From: Arthrobacter sp. 9AX | GTDB taxonomy: Bacteria; Actinomycetota; Actinomycetes; Actinomycetales; Micrococcaceae | Direction: 5' to 3' | DNA length: 64,000 nt | Assembly: GCF_902506095.1 (NCBI RefSeq) | Contig: NZ_LR733293.1 | Coordinates: forward strand, 1,722,456 to 1,786,455 | Notes under the pieces: model-generated | Told to the model about the DNA's origin: nothing | Databases searched by the model: none | What the model saw: the letters and a program-made list of their open reading frames with translations, nothing else | Made by a program: the position numbers and the translations under genes | Part shown: piece by piece, positions 35,845 through 45,000 of the stretch | Position numbering within the stretch: position 1 is the first letter of the stretch | Layout of the letters: each line of letters starts with the position of its first letter

Positions 35845-36963
35845 CTAACCGATGCGGGCCTTGATCACCTTGCCCTTGGCCGGATCAGTGAAACTGAACC
35901 CGGCCGTAGCGTAAAGGTCCGATCCGCGGACTTCCACCGCAGCCGGACCGTCGACGGCCAAAAACTGTGATTGTTCGCGGCTTTGGCCATCGAGCTTGAG
36001 GATCTCGTTGCCGAACATGGACGCAACGTACACGTCGCCGTCGTCCGTGATGGCCAGGCCGGTGGGGCTGAGGATGTCCTCCGCCCACACGTGCGTGTTG
36101 CCGTTCCACGGATTCACCCGGAAAATCGCACCCCTGGCTCCCAGGGACGGATCCTCCGGACCACCGGGCAGGGACGTGACGTACAGCCGGCCGTCCGGGC
36201 CGAACTCCACATCGGTGGGCACCGGTTCAAAGGCGTACTCATGCCCCACCACGCACTCAGGAACATCCACCATGGTTCCTGCCATGTCCACCGGGATCTT
36301 CGTTCCCGCCAGAACCACAGCAGGGCGCGGCGGCAGGACTGCCAGCGTGGAGATGTCGCCCGACCCGATATCGACCGCCAGGATGGCGTTCGCGCCGGCG
36401 TCAGCGATGTACGCCGTGCCGCCCCGTACCGCCACGCCATACGGGTGCGAGTCCACCGCGCCCTCGTAGCGGGCGGGCGGGAAAGCAGGCCAGCCGGCCA
36501 GGCACTCGTCCGACACATCGGAGCCGAAGCCGTACTGCTGATCGCCGTCCGGATTATTCTGGCGTTCATAGTCGGCCAGTTCGGCAATGGTACGGACGTC
36601 CCCGTGCTCGTCGATGGACTTCAGGTAGCCTTCGAGGGCGGCCGGATCACCGCCGCCTGCGCCCACGCTCTCCACAAAGTAGGTGGTACCCCGGCGGCTT
36701 TCCACGCCGCCGACGTCCCAACCCTCCTTGCCCTGGTAGAGCGTGGTGGTAGTGCCGTCGTCGTTGACGCGGCTGAGGAGACCGGCGAAATTCTGGGTGA
36801 CCAGGACCGAATCTTCCGAATCCACGGCCAGGCTAAGAGGTGCCGACAGGCCCTCGGCCAGGGTGCGGGGTTCGGTGGTACGGGCACCCGCGGCGGCGGG
36901 CCCGGCAGGAATGGCTATCGCTGCAACAGCGATACAGGCGACGATCGGAAACTTTCTCTTCAT
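35845..36963 (-). CDS. Secreted ScyD/ScyE-family beta-propeller protein
   Basis: A 372-residue exported protein. The N-terminus is a signal peptide (KRKF, a hydrophobic core VACIAVAAIAIPA, and a likely cut after AAAGA). The mature part is an NHL/SMP-30-like propeller with repeated blades (LAEGLSAPLSLAVDSEDSVLV; PYGVAVRGGTAYIADAG; PTDVEFGPDGRLYVTSLPGG). This is the family named after cyanobacterial ScyD/ScyE, widespread in Actinobacteria with no established role. The ATG for MKRKF is the start; the frame extends upstream without coding character. Confidence 0.85.
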   Translation of the reverse strand: MKRKFPIVACIAVAAIAIPAGPAAAGARTTEPRTLAEGLSAPLSLAVDSEDSVLVTQNFAGLLSRVNDDGTTTTLYQGKEGWDVGGVESRRGTTYFVESVGAGGGDPAALEGYLKSIDEHGDVRTIAELADYERQNNPDGDQQYGFGSDVSDECLAGWPAFPPARYEGAVDSHPYGVAVRGGTAYIADAGANAILAVDIGSGDISTLAVLPPRPAVVLAGTKIPVDMAGTMVDVPECVVGHEYAFEPVPTDVEFGPDGRLYVTSLPGGPEDPSLGARGAIFRVNPWNGNTHVWAEDILSPTGLAITDDGDVYVASMFGNEILKLDGQSREQSQFLAVDGPAAVEVRGSDLYATAGFSFTDPAKGKVIKARIG

Positions 36964-37147
36964 TGGGGTACTTTCGGGTTTTGCGCCCTGAAAGGGCCGG
37001 GTATAAGGAGCCTCGTGGGAAGCGGTGATTTCGGAACCCCCGGCCGCCAGACTAAGCCTGCGGTGCAGCGATGTCGTCGGGACTTGCCCCCTATTTCGCC
37101 CCCTACTTTCATCCCCTAACACCAATCGCTTTGGCTAGGATCGAGCT

Positions 37148-37630
37148 ATGAACCAGGCGGACCGCGGCGAAGCCAACCAGTACCTTGAACAGGCGGTGGC
37201 ACTGGCCACCCGGAACGTTGCCGACGGCGGCGGTCCCTTCGGAGCGTTAGTGGTGACCAAGGACGGGCGGGTGCATGAGGGTGTCAACCGGGTCACCCGT
37301 GACAACGACCCCACCGCGCACGCTGAAGTCGTGGCCATCCGCACCGCCGCCGCAGCCATCCGGAACTTTGACCTGCACGGGGCAGTGCTGTACGCCAGCT
37401 GCGAGCCGTGCCCGCTATGCCTGGCCTCTGCACTGTGGGCCCGGATCGACCGCGTGTACTTCGCCGCGGACCGCTACGGTGCTGCGTCCGCAGGCTTTGA
37501 TGACGCCCTCTTCTACGACTACTTCTCCGGCGCCCGCCCCGAACTGCTGCCGGTCAGCAGGGGCGATGTGCCGGCGTCGGACGCCCCTTTCCTGGCTTGG
37601 GGTGCGCACAAAAGCAGGAAGGACTACTAG
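37148..37630 (+). CDS. Nucleoside/guanine deaminase
   Basis: A zinc-dependent cytidine-deaminase-fold enzyme of 160 residues. It has the H-A-E motif (His58, Glu60) and the P-C-P-L-C motif (Cys88, Cys91) that bind zinc, and a C-terminal segment like GuaD guanine deaminases (FDDALFYDYF). Guanine is the likely substrate, but related nucleosides are possible. A TAGGAT box 6 bases before the ATG marks a probable leaderless transcript. The thioredoxin gene starts 2 bases after the stop. Confidence 0.87.
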   Translation: MNQADRGEANQYLEQAVALATRNVADGGGPFGALVVTKDGRVHEGVNRVTRDNDPTAHAEVVAIRTAAAAIRNFDLHGAVLYASCEPCPLCLASALWARIDRVYFAADRYGAASAGFDDALFYDYFSGARPELLPVSRGDVPASDAPFLAWGAHKSRKDY

Positions 37631-37632
37631 GC

Positions 37633-38070
37633 ATGGAAGCGTCCCTCATCAAATGCCCCCACTGCGGAAAGACCAACCGCGTCCCGGCTAACGCCGCGGG
37701 CCGGCCCCGCTGCGGCAACTGCCACCGCGGGCTGCCCTGGATAGTGGATGCCGGCGACGCCGACTTCGGCACGGTGGCCGAACAGTCTCCCGTTCCCGTG
37801 CTTGTGGACTTCTGGGCTGCGTGGTGCGGCCCGTGCCGGATGGTGAGCCCAGTCCTGGACAAACTGGCCCGCGAGCGCGAAGGGGCCATCAAACTGGTGA
37901 AGGTCGACGTCGACAGGAATCCCGGCTTGTCCCGCCTGTTCGATGTACAGGCCATTCCCACGCTCATGGTGGTCGTCGGCGGCAAGGTGGCTGCACGCCA
38001 GGCGGGAGCAGCCCCGGCGCAGGAGCTGCGGACATGGCTGGACGGTGCGCTGGCCGGAACAAGGCGCTGA
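37633..38070 (+). CDS. Thioredoxin 2-type (zinc-ribbon) thioredoxin
   Basis: A 145-residue thioredoxin with an N-terminal zinc ribbon (CPHC and CGNC, residues 8-38) followed by a thioredoxin domain with the active site W-C-G-P-C (Cys65, Cys68) and the cis-Pro motif AIPTLMVV. The arrangement matches TrxC (thioredoxin 2), which acts in oxidative stress. It overlaps no gene but follows the deaminase so closely that they are probably co-transcribed. Confidence 0.92.
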   Translation: MEASLIKCPHCGKTNRVPANAAGRPRCGNCHRGLPWIVDAGDADFGTVAEQSPVPVLVDFWAAWCGPCRMVSPVLDKLAREREGAIKLVKVDVDRNPGLSRLFDVQAIPTLMVVVGGKVAARQAGAAPAQELRTWLDGALAGTRR

Positions 38071-38153
38071 CGCCAGGAACTACGCCGGGCCGATTGCAGC
38101 GAGCCGGCGCCAGGGACTGACAGGCAAGACCAACAGGGCGCCGGCGCCTGCTT

Positions 38154-39308
38154 TCACACCCGCCCAGGCAGCCTGGACAAACCTTCCAGCAGCTCCTCCC
38201 GCTTGCCGCACAACGCAATCCGCACCCAGCCCTCGCCAATCGAACCGAAGGCCGTCCCCGGCGCCAGCGCAACGTCCGAGTCGGCGAGGAAGCGCCGGAC
38301 CCAGGCCCGGACATCCCCGCCGCTCACATGCGACACGTCGGCCCAAAGGTAGAACGCGCCGTCGGCCTTCAAGTACGGAATGCCCTTGGAATCCAGGACG
38401 GCAGACGCCGCGTCCCGGTTGGCCCGGTAGTGCCCGTGCGCGTGCTGCACGTAATCCTGCGGCCCGGTGAGGGCGGCCAGGGCAGCATACTGGGACGGCG
38501 ACGCCACACAGGAGACGATCGACTCCATCACGTTGTTCATCTTCTGCTCCAGCCCGGGCGGGCACACCAGAGCGCCGATCCGGAGCCCCGTGAGGCCGTA
38601 GGTCTTGGACAGCGTCAGCGACGTGAAGACGCGGGCCTCACCCGGCAGGACGCCGTCGAACCTTGCCGGACTCACGTGCGGCACATCGAAAGTGAACGCC
38701 TCATAGCACTCGTCCGAGATCACCCACAGATCGTGCTGCCTGGCCAGCTCCACCAGCCCGCGGGTCAGGTCTTCGTTGAGGACAGCGCCCAGCGGATTGG
38801 ACGGGGAGTTCAGGACGAGCACCCGGGTCCGGTCGGTGATCAGTGCCTCGATGTCATCGGTCCGGGGCTGGAAGCCATGGTCCGGGTAGAGCGGATAGCG
38901 CACGGGGACAGCGTTGAGCAACCTGCTGGTCATAGCAAAGGTGGGGTAGCCCGGGTTGGGAATCAGGATCTCGTCGCCGGGGGAGAGCAGCAGGCTCATC
39001 GCGAAGTGCAGGCCCTGCTGGGCGCCGTCCACCACATACACCCGGTCGGAACCGATGCTGCAGCCCTGTTGCTCACTGAACCTGGCGGCGAAGGCTTCGC
39101 GGAGGGCCGGGATGCCGGCGTTGGGGGTGTAATTGGTTTCGTCCCGGTCCAGGCAGGCGATGCCGGCGTCCAGGACGTGGCGGGGGAGCGGGAAGCCGGG
39201 CTCGCCGATGCTGAGGACCAGGGCGCCGGGAGTGCGCCAGGCGGCCTCGGTAATTTCGCGGATCTGGTTAACGGGCACGTCGCGGACATGGGCGGCAAGC
39301 TCAGGCAT
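38154..39308 (-). CDS. Class I/II (AspC/Ala-type) aminotransferase
   Basis: A fold-type I PLP aminotransferase of 384 residues. Features: NYTPNAGIPALREAFA near the N-terminus, the NPGYPTF loop, LNSPSNPLGAV, DECYEAF and the PLP-lysine region SLTLSKTYGLTGLRIG. The amino-group donor and acceptor cannot be read from the sequence. The ATG at 39308 lies 7 bases after TAGGAT on this strand, which supports it over the Met three codons upstream. It diverges from truB and converges with the thioredoxin. Confidence 0.88.
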   Translation of the reverse strand: MPELAAHVRDVPVNQIREITEAAWRTPGALVLSIGEPGFPLPRHVLDAGIACLDRDETNYTPNAGIPALREAFAARFSEQQGCSIGSDRVYVVDGAQQGLHFAMSLLLSPGDEILIPNPGYPTFAMTSRLLNAVPVRYPLYPDHGFQPRTDDIEALITDRTRVLVLNSPSNPLGAVLNEDLTRGLVELARQHDLWVISDECYEAFTFDVPHVSPARFDGVLPGEARVFTSLTLSKTYGLTGLRIGALVCPPGLEQKMNNVMESIVSCVASPSQYAALAALTGPQDYVQHAHGHYRANRDAASAVLDSKGIPYLKADGAFYLWADVSHVSGGDVRAWVRRFLADSDVALAPGTAFGSIGEGWVRIALCGKREELLEGLSRLPGRV

Positions 39309-39392
39309 GCCAGCCATCCTAACCGCCGCCTGAGCTGGACGTTCAGGGGCGGGGCCCGCTGGTGTGTGGGCGGGGGGCCGGACAGGCGCCGA

Positions 39393-39398
39393 TATACT
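39393..39398 (+). promoter_or_regulatory. -10 box for leaderless truB
   Basis: TATACT, a near-consensus -10 hexamer, ends 7 bases before the truB GTG, so the transcript probably starts at the start codon. Confidence 0.6.
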
Positions 39399-39405
39399 GG
39401 GAAGC

Positions 39406-40353
39406 GTGCTTTCTGGACTGGTGATAGTGGACAAACCGCAGGGATGGACCAGCCATGATGTGGTTGGCCGGATGCGGCGCATCGCCGGTACCCGGAAAGT
39501 GGGGCACGCCGGCACCCTCGATCCGATGGCAACGGGCGTCCTGGTTGTGGGTATCAACAAAGCCACCCGCCTGCTCACCTACATTGTTGGAACCTCCAAG
39601 ACGTACACGGCCACCATCCGCCTGGGCCAGTCCACCGTGACGGACGACGCCGAGGGTGAAGTGACTGCCACGGCTTCCGTTGCCGGGGTGGAGGAGCAGG
39701 CAATCCACGACGGCGTCGCCGCCCTCACGGGGCAGATCCAGCAGGTGCCCAGCAGCGTGAGCGCCATCAAGGTCAACGGCGAACGCGCCTATGCCCGAGT
39801 CCGCTCGGGTGAAGAGGTCAAGCTGGCGTCCCGTCCAGTCACCATCCACCGGTTTGAAGTGCACAGCATCAGCCGGGATGCCGGGGCGGACGTGGTGGAT
39901 CTGGATGTCACCGTTGAGTGCTCGTCGGGGACCTATATCCGTGCGCTGGCGCGCGACCTCGGCAACGCCCTCGGCGTCGGGGGACACCTCACGGCCCTGC
40001 GCCGGACGCACGTGGGACCCTACTCACTGGAGCAGGCACGCACCCTTGAGGAGCTTGCCGACGAACTCAACGTCCTTGACATGGCCGACGCCGCCCGTGC
40101 CCTGATGCCCAACCGCGAGCTCAGCCCGGAGGAAACCACAGAGATCTCGTTCGGCCGGCGGATTGCAGCCGGTGCCGCTCCCGGCAGCCCCGCTGCCGCC
40201 ACGGCCGAGCACCCCGCAGCCGCCTTCGCCCCCGACGGGAGCCTGGTGGCCCTGTTGGCCGATGCCGGCAGCTTCGCCAAACCTGTGCTGGTGTTCGCCC
40301 CGGGCACTGGCAGCGGCGCGGCTGATGGCCCCGGCACCCCAGGGGCGGCCTGA
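39406..40353 (+). CDS. truB: tRNA pseudouridine(55) synthase
   Basis: TruB makes pseudouridine 55 in the T-loop of tRNAs. The 315-residue protein has the motifs LSGLVIVDKPQGWTSHDVV, KVGHAGTLDPMATGVL (catalytic Asp in GTLDP), the VTVECSSGTYIRALARDLG region (cited by core segments) and a C-terminal extension typical of Actinobacteria. The GTG at 39406 is the start; it follows a TATACT box directly. Confidence 0.95.
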   Translation: MLSGLVIVDKPQGWTSHDVVGRMRRIAGTRKVGHAGTLDPMATGVLVVGINKATRLLTYIVGTSKTYTATIRLGQSTVTDDAEGEVTATASVAGVEEQAIHDGVAALTGQIQQVPSSVSAIKVNGERAYARVRSGEEVKLASRPVTIHRFEVHSISRDAGADVVDLDVTVECSSGTYIRALARDLGNALGVGGHLTALRRTHVGPYSLEQARTLEELADELNVLDMADAARALMPNRELSPEETTEISFGRRIAAGAAPGSPAAATAEHPAAAFAPDGSLVALLADAGSFAKPVLVFAPGTGSGAADGPGTPGAA

Positions 40354-40355
40354 GC

Positions 40356-40709
40356 GTGGACGCCTATTTCTACATCATCCTGGTGGTGGGTCTGCTCTCC
40401 ACGGGGATCTGCCTGGTGGCCGGCATCCTGAAGAAGGCCCCGAACGACGTCACCATCCTGTCGGTGGCCGCCGTCGAGGTTGCACTCCTGGTGTACCTGG
40501 TCGGATCCATTGTGCGGGTCATCGCCGGTGAACCCATCGCCGGGGAGGCGTGGGAGTTTTGGGGCTACCTGGCCACGGCGATGCTCCTCCCGCCGGCCGC
40601 GGTGTACTGGTCCATCCTGGAGCGAACCCGGTGGAGCAACTTTGTCCTGGCCGCTGTGGGCGTCACCGCGCTGGTGATGGCCGCCCGAATGAACCAGATC
40701 TGGTACTGA
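40356..40709 (+). CDS. Small membrane protein, function unknown
   Basis: A 117-residue protein with four predicted membrane helices (YIILVVGLLSTGICLVAGIL, VAAVEVALLVYLVGSIV, YLATAMLLPPAAVYW, NFVLAAVGVTALVMA). Conserved in Micrococcales-type genomes as far as I recall, with no known role. The GTG start lies 2 bases after truB, so it is co-transcribed, and the next membrane protein gene follows. Confidence 0.78.
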   Translation: MDAYFYIILVVGLLSTGICLVAGILKKAPNDVTILSVAAVEVALLVYLVGSIVRVIAGEPIAGEAWEFWGYLATAMLLPPAAVYWSILERTRWSNFVLAAVGVTALVMAARMNQIWY

Positions 40710-40728
40710 AGTGGAAGAAGCACGCAAC

Positions 40729-41187
40729 GTGAAAAACCAGAACCCCGCCGCCCCCGCCAAGGGCGCAGGCGCCGGCGCCGCAGGTGGGAAAAACACCCGG
40801 AACACCGGGCCGGGCCGCCTGCTGATCGCGGTCTACGCGGTCTTCGCGATCTCGGCGACGGCCCGCGCCGGCTACCAGATCCTCACCAAGTTTTCCGAGG
40901 CGCCGCTGGCGTACCTGCTGTCCGCGTTCGCGGCCCTGGTCTACGTCGTGGCCACCGTATCCCTCGCCAAGGCCGGCAGCACATGGTTCAAGGTGTCCGT
41001 CGCGGCGGTACTGGTTGAACTGGTGGGCGTGCTGGTGGTGGGCGCGCTGAGCGTCTTCGACTCCGTCCAGTTCCCGCACGAGACGGTGTGGTCCCTGTTT
41101 GGCCGCGGCTACGGCTTCATACCGCTGCTGCTGCCGATCCTGGGCCTGGTGTGGCTGTACCGCCGCCGTCCGTCGCTGAACCGCTGA
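40729..41187 (+). CDS. Integral membrane protein, function unknown
   Basis: A 152-residue membrane protein with an Ala/Gly-rich N-terminus and about four helices (LLIAVYAVFAISATARAGY, YLLSAFAALVYVVATVSL, VSVAAVLVELVGVLVVGAL, FIPLLLPILGLVWLY). The GTG at 40729 is chosen because GGAAGAAG lies 7 bases upstream; the GTG at 40711 has no ribosome site. It belongs to a widely conserved but uncharacterised actinobacterial type encoded next to truB and ribF. Confidence 0.76.
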   Translation: MKNQNPAAPAKGAGAGAAGGKNTRNTGPGRLLIAVYAVFAISATARAGYQILTKFSEAPLAYLLSAFAALVYVVATVSLAKAGSTWFKVSVAAVLVELVGVLVVGALSVFDSVQFPHETVWSLFGRGYGFIPLLLPILGLVWLYRRRPSLNR

Positions 41188-41190
41188 CGG

Positions 41191-41239
41191 TGCCACTGCC
41201 GGCTGGCCGGCAAGTGGCAAAGCCGCACCGCCGGTGCGG
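41191..41239 (+). terminator. Tandem hairpins upstream of ribF
   Basis: The first hairpin (41191-41219) pairs TGCCACTGCCGGC with GCCGGCAAGTGGCA with one bulge; the second (41223-41239) pairs CCGCACC with GGTGCGG. They follow the membrane-protein gene. TAATCT (41241-41246), just after, may be a -10 box for ribF. Confidence 0.55.
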
Positions 41240-41312
41240 GTAATCTTTAGAGAGTTCCGTGGCCGGTACGGTCCTGAACGTTGATACTTGCACGCAGTTA
41301 AAGGCGAGGGTG

Positions 41313-42296
41313 ATGGTCTACATCTGGAACGATCCGTCCGAGGTCCCGGCGGACTTCGGCCCATCTGTTGTCACCTTCGGCAACTTCGACGGCGTCCACC
41401 GCGGCCACCAGCAGGTCCTGTCGGAGCTGATCCGCACCGCCCGGCTCACCCGGTCCAAGTCCGTGGCAGTCACCTTTGATCCGCACCCCGCCCTGATACA
41501 CCGCCCGGAGTCGGCGCCGGAACTGATCATGGGCCTCGAAGACAAGCTGGAAGCGCTCGGGGAACTGGGTCTGGACGCCATCCTGGTGATGAAGTACTCC
41601 CTGGACCTGGCCAGCCTCACCGCTGAAGAATTCGTGGAGCAATTCCTCGTGGACTGCCTGCACGCCAGCCACGTGGTGATCGGCCACGACGCCCGCTTCG
41701 GCCGCGGCAACGCCGGCGACCTGGACACCATGAGGGCTTTGGGCGACAAGTTCGGCTTCGAGGTCCAGGTGATCAGCGAGTTCGGCTCAGAGGGCTACCC
41801 CCTCCATAACGACGACGGCACGGACCGCCGCTGCTCCTCCACCTGGGTGCGCGAAGCCCTCCAGGAAGGTGACGTGGCCACGGCAGCCGCAGTGCTGGGC
41901 CGCTCTCACCGCATGCGCGGCGAGGTGGTCCACGGCGCTGCCCGCGGCCGCGCCCTGGGATTCCCCACCGCCAACCTGTCCTCCAACGCCAGCGGGCTCA
42001 TCCCGGCCGACGGCATCTACGCCGGCTGGCTGGTGGACCAGGTGGGGACCCGTTGGCCCGCTGCCATCTCAGTAGGGTCCAACCCCACGTTTGACGGGGT
42101 AAGCCGCCAGGTGGAAGCGCACGTGATCGACCGCCCGCACGAAGAGGTGGAAGACTTCGATCTGTACGGCCAGACAGTAGTTGTCGAATTTGTGGCGCGG
42201 CTCCGGGGCATGGTGGCTTACCGTGGGCCTGAAGCGCTGGTGGACCAGATGCGCCTGGATGTGGTCCAGGCGCACGACCTCCTGGCCAGGCGCTGA
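41313..42296 (+). CDS. ribF: Bifunctional riboflavin kinase/FMN adenylyltransferase
   Basis: RibF converts riboflavin to FMN and then FAD. Its 327 residues have the N-terminal nucleotidyltransferase (VVTFGNFDGVHRGHQ; SSTWVREAL) and the C-terminal flavokinase domain (GRALGFPTANLS). GCGAGGG precedes the ATG. In M. tuberculosis ribF is next to rpsO; here the kynA-kynU pair lies between them. Confidence 0.94.
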   Translation: MVYIWNDPSEVPADFGPSVVTFGNFDGVHRGHQQVLSELIRTARLTRSKSVAVTFDPHPALIHRPESAPELIMGLEDKLEALGELGLDAILVMKYSLDLASLTAEEFVEQFLVDCLHASHVVIGHDARFGRGNAGDLDTMRALGDKFGFEVQVISEFGSEGYPLHNDDGTDRRCSSTWVREALQEGDVATAAAVLGRSHRMRGEVVHGAARGRALGFPTANLSSNASGLIPADGIYAGWLVDQVGTRWPAAISVGSNPTFDGVSRQVEAHVIDRPHEEVEDFDLYGQTVVVEFVARLRGMVAYRGPEALVDQMRLDVVQAHDLLARR

Positions 42297-42350
42297 CCCG
42301 TCCGCAGGCATGCCGCCGCGGGCAACAGCGCAGCAGCGAAAGGCAATACC

Positions 42351-43205
42351 GTGTCCATTGAGAAGAACACCAGGAAACTGGACGAAGGTATTGTCCGCGA
42401 TTTCAGCTCGCGGATGAGCTACGCCTCCTACCTGCAGCTGCCAACCCTGCTCAGCGCCCAGCACCCGGTCAGCCAGCCGGAACACCATGACGAAATGCTG
42501 TTCATCATCCAGCACCAGACCACCGAGCTGTGGCTGAAGCTGGTGCTCCATGAACTGCGCAGCACCGCGGCGTGGCTCCGGGACGATGACCTCGGCTCGG
42601 CACTCAAGGGCATTGCGCGGGTCAAGCACATCCAGAAGACCCTCACCGAGCAGTGGTCCGTGCTGGCAACACTGACGCCCACCGAGTACTCGCAGTTCCG
42701 GGGCTTCCTGGGCCACGCCTCGGGATTCCAGTCCAGCCAGTACCGCGCCGTGGAGTTCATCCTCGGCAACAAGAACGCCAAGATGCTGTCGGTCTTCGAA
42801 TCCGATCCCGAAGCGCACGCGATGCTGGAACAGCTGCTCCACGCGCCGAGTATCTATGACGAATTCCTGGCCTACCTCGCGCGGCAGGGGTTTGATGTGC
42901 CCACGTCCGTGCTGGAACGGGATGTCACCCAGGCCCACGAATTTACCCTTGAACTCGTGCCGCTGTTCAAGCACATCTACGAAAACGCCGCGGACAACTG
43001 GGCTGCTTATGAGGCCTGCGAAGAGCTGGTGGACCTGGAGGACAACTTCCAGCTGTGGCGCTTCCGGCACCTGCGCACCGTCCAGCGGACCATCGGCATG
43101 AAGACCGGAACCGGCGGCTCCAGCGGTGCGGCCTTCCTGCAGAAGGCCCTGGAACTGACGTTTTTCCCGGAACTGTTCGCGGTCAGGACGGAGATCGGCC
43201 AATGA
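42351..43205 (+). CDS. kynA: Tryptophan 2,3-dioxygenase
   Basis: This heme enzyme opens the indole ring of tryptophan to N-formylkynurenine. The 284-residue length and the conserved N-terminal segments (MSYASYLQLPTLLSAQHP; HHDEMLFIIQHQTTELWLKL) are typical; the C-terminal region GTGGSSGAAFLQKAL completes the active site. GTG start with GAAAGG upstream. Its stop overlaps the kynU start (ATGA), so the two are co-translated. No formamidase gene lies nearby. Confidence 0.94.
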   Translation: MSIEKNTRKLDEGIVRDFSSRMSYASYLQLPTLLSAQHPVSQPEHHDEMLFIIQHQTTELWLKLVLHELRSTAAWLRDDDLGSALKGIARVKHIQKTLTEQWSVLATLTPTEYSQFRGFLGHASGFQSSQYRAVEFILGNKNAKMLSVFESDPEAHAMLEQLLHAPSIYDEFLAYLARQGFDVPTSVLERDVTQAHEFTLELVPLFKHIYENAADNWAAYEACEELVDLEDNFQLWRFRHLRTVQRTIGMKTGTGGSSGAAFLQKALELTFFPELFAVRTEIGQ

Positions 43206-44470
43206 GCATCCAGCAGCAGCCCGTGGCAGGAAACGCAGAAGACGCCGTGGCATCCCTGCAGCAGCGCGCTGCCGGGCTGGACCGCCAGGACCGGCTGGCG
43301 CACTGCCGCAGCCTGTTCATCGGCACTGACACGCCACTGTCCTACCTGGACGGGAACTCGCTGGGCCGGCCGCTGAGGCGGACCCCTGAGGACGTCGCCG
43401 CCTTCATCCGCGACGGCTGGGGCGGGCGGCTGATCCGGGGTTGGGACGAGGAATGGCTGGAGCTGCCGCAGGCCATCGGCGACCAGCTGGGCCGGGCCGT
43501 GCTCGGGGCATCGCCCGGACAGGCCATCATTGCCGACTCCACCACTGTGGTCCTCTACAAGCTGATCCGCGCAGCCCTTGCTGCTGTGCAGGACGCGGAC
43601 CGGAACGAACTGGTCCTGGATACCGAAAACTTCCCCACGGACCGCTACCTCGTCGAGGGCATCGCCCTCGAGGAAGGCCTGACGCTGCGCTGGATCGAAA
43701 CCGATCCCGCGGCCGGGGTGACCGTTGACCAGGTGCGCCAAGTGACGGGGCCGCGTACCGCCGTCGTACTTTTGAGCCACGTCGCCTACCGTTCCGGCCA
43801 CTTGGCCGACCTGCCCGCCATCACCCAGGCAGCACACGACGCCGGGGCGCTGGTTGTGTGGGATCTTTGCCATTCCGCGGGGTCGGTGGAGCTGGACCTT
43901 GACGGTGCCGGCGTGGACTTCGCTGCCGGCTGCACGTACAAGTACCTCAACGGCGGGCCGGGGTCTCCAGCGTTCGCGTATGTCAACCAACGGCACCTCG
44001 CAACGCTCAACCAGCCCATCTGGGGGTGGATGGGGCGCAAGGATGCCTTTGAGATGGCGGCCGGGTACGAGCCGGCCCCCGGTATCCGCGGATTCCTTAG
44101 CGGGACGCCGGCGATTTTCGGGATGCTTGCCATGCGCGGCACCCTGGACCTCATTGAGGAGGCAACCATGGCGGCCATCCGGGAGAAGTCCGTCCGGCTG
44201 ACCACCTTTGCGATCGAGATCTTCGACGAACTGCTGGCACCGTTGGGAGTGGAACTTGCCACGCCGCGCGAGCCCGCGGAGCGGGGCAGCCACATCACGC
44301 TGGACCACCCCTCCTTCAGCAAGGAGACGGTGGCGGCGATGTGGGAGGGGGACGTAATCCCGGACTTTCGTTCACCGCGCGGCATCCGGGTGGGACTCTC
44401 CCCGTTGAGCACCAGCTTCGAGGAAGTCCTGCACGGGATGTTGGCCATCCGGGACCGGCTGCAAGGCTGA
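43202..44470 (+). CDS. kynU: Kynureninase
   Basis: A PLP enzyme that cleaves kynurenine to anthranilate and alanine. Its 422 residues show the LDGNSLGRP segment, VWDLCHSAGSVELDL (cofactor Asp) and the PLP lysine Lys247 in C-T-Y-K-Y-L-N-G-G-P-G. It follows kynA in the kynurenine branch of tryptophan breakdown. The open frame extends back into kynA, but the conserved protein begins at the ATG at 43202. Confidence 0.94.
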   Translation: MSIQQQPVAGNAEDAVASLQQRAAGLDRQDRLAHCRSLFIGTDTPLSYLDGNSLGRPLRRTPEDVAAFIRDGWGGRLIRGWDEEWLELPQAIGDQLGRAVLGASPGQAIIADSTTVVLYKLIRAALAAVQDADRNELVLDTENFPTDRYLVEGIALEEGLTLRWIETDPAAGVTVDQVRQVTGPRTAVVLLSHVAYRSGHLADLPAITQAAHDAGALVVWDLCHSAGSVELDLDGAGVDFAAGCTYKYLNGGPGSPAFAYVNQRHLATLNQPIWGWMGRKDAFEMAAGYEPAPGIRGFLSGTPAIFGMLAMRGTLDLIEEATMAAIREKSVRLTTFAIEIFDELLAPLGVELATPREPAERGSHITLDHPSFSKETVAAMWEGDVIPDFRSPRGIRVGLSPLSTSFEEVLHGMLAIRDRLQG

Positions 44471-44504
44471 CGCCGCGCACGATCGCACATGTATCACACG
44501 TGTT

Positions 44505-44533
44505 TCGACAGGTTAGGTCCTTGCCGGTAAACT
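44505..44533 (+). promoter_or_regulatory. rpsO promoter
   Basis: TCGACA (44505-44510) and TAAACT (44528-44533) are 17 bp apart, a good housekeeping-sigma promoter. Transcription would start near 44540, leaving a leader of about 150 bases before rpsO, long enough for S15 autoregulation. Confidence 0.65.
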
Positions 44534-44688
44534 GGACGATGGATCCGGCTGCAGTCCGTGGCGGCTGGTTCCTGTTGCGCGCAGCACTGACTGGAATGTC
44601 CAATCCGGAGATTCCTGGCACGTTGCGCCGGCAGACCCGGCAGTGAGTTTCTGACCTGGGCCCTCACGGCACATCCCTAGGAGTTATT

Positions 44689-44958
44689 GTGGCACTTGAC
44701 GCCGCTGTAAAGCAGTCCATCATCAAGGAATACGCAACCGTCGAAGGCGACACCGGTTCACCGGAGGTCCAGGTTGCGGTCCTGACCCAGCGGATCAAGG
44801 ATCTGACTGAGCACATGAAGGAGCACAAGCACGATTACCACACCCAGCGCGGTCTGCTGGCCATGGTTGGTCGTCGCAAGCGCATGCTGAGCTACCTCAA
44901 GAAGACCGACATCGCCCGCTACCGTGCGCTCATCGAGCGCCTCGGCCTGCGCCGCTAG
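44689..44958 (+). CDS. rpsO: 30S ribosomal protein S15
   Basis: S15 binds 16S rRNA early in 30S assembly. The 89-residue protein is full length ([34 protein letters not shown]). The GTG start has TAGGAGTT upstream. A terminator hairpin follows and pnp lies downstream, the order usual in bacteria. Confidence 0.97.
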   Translation: MALDAAVKQSIIKEYATVEGDTGSPEVQVAVLTQRIKDLTEHMKEHKHDYHTQRGLLAMVGRRKRMLSYLKKTDIARYRALIERLGLRR

Positions 44959-44969
44959 TCGGACTTAGG

Positions 44970-45000
44970 GGCGGCCCTTTCCATCGCGGATCGGGCCGCC
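44970..45000 (+). terminator. Terminator after rpsO
   Basis: GGCGGCCC and GGGCCGCC form an 8-bp stem around a 15-base loop, followed by TTCTTC. Confidence 0.7.

Noticed and set aside
44500..44520. GTTTCGACAGG resembling the dispersed GGTTTCGACAGGCTCAACC unit
   Set aside because: The similarity ends after 11 bases, and the TCGACA is better explained as the rpsO -35 box.
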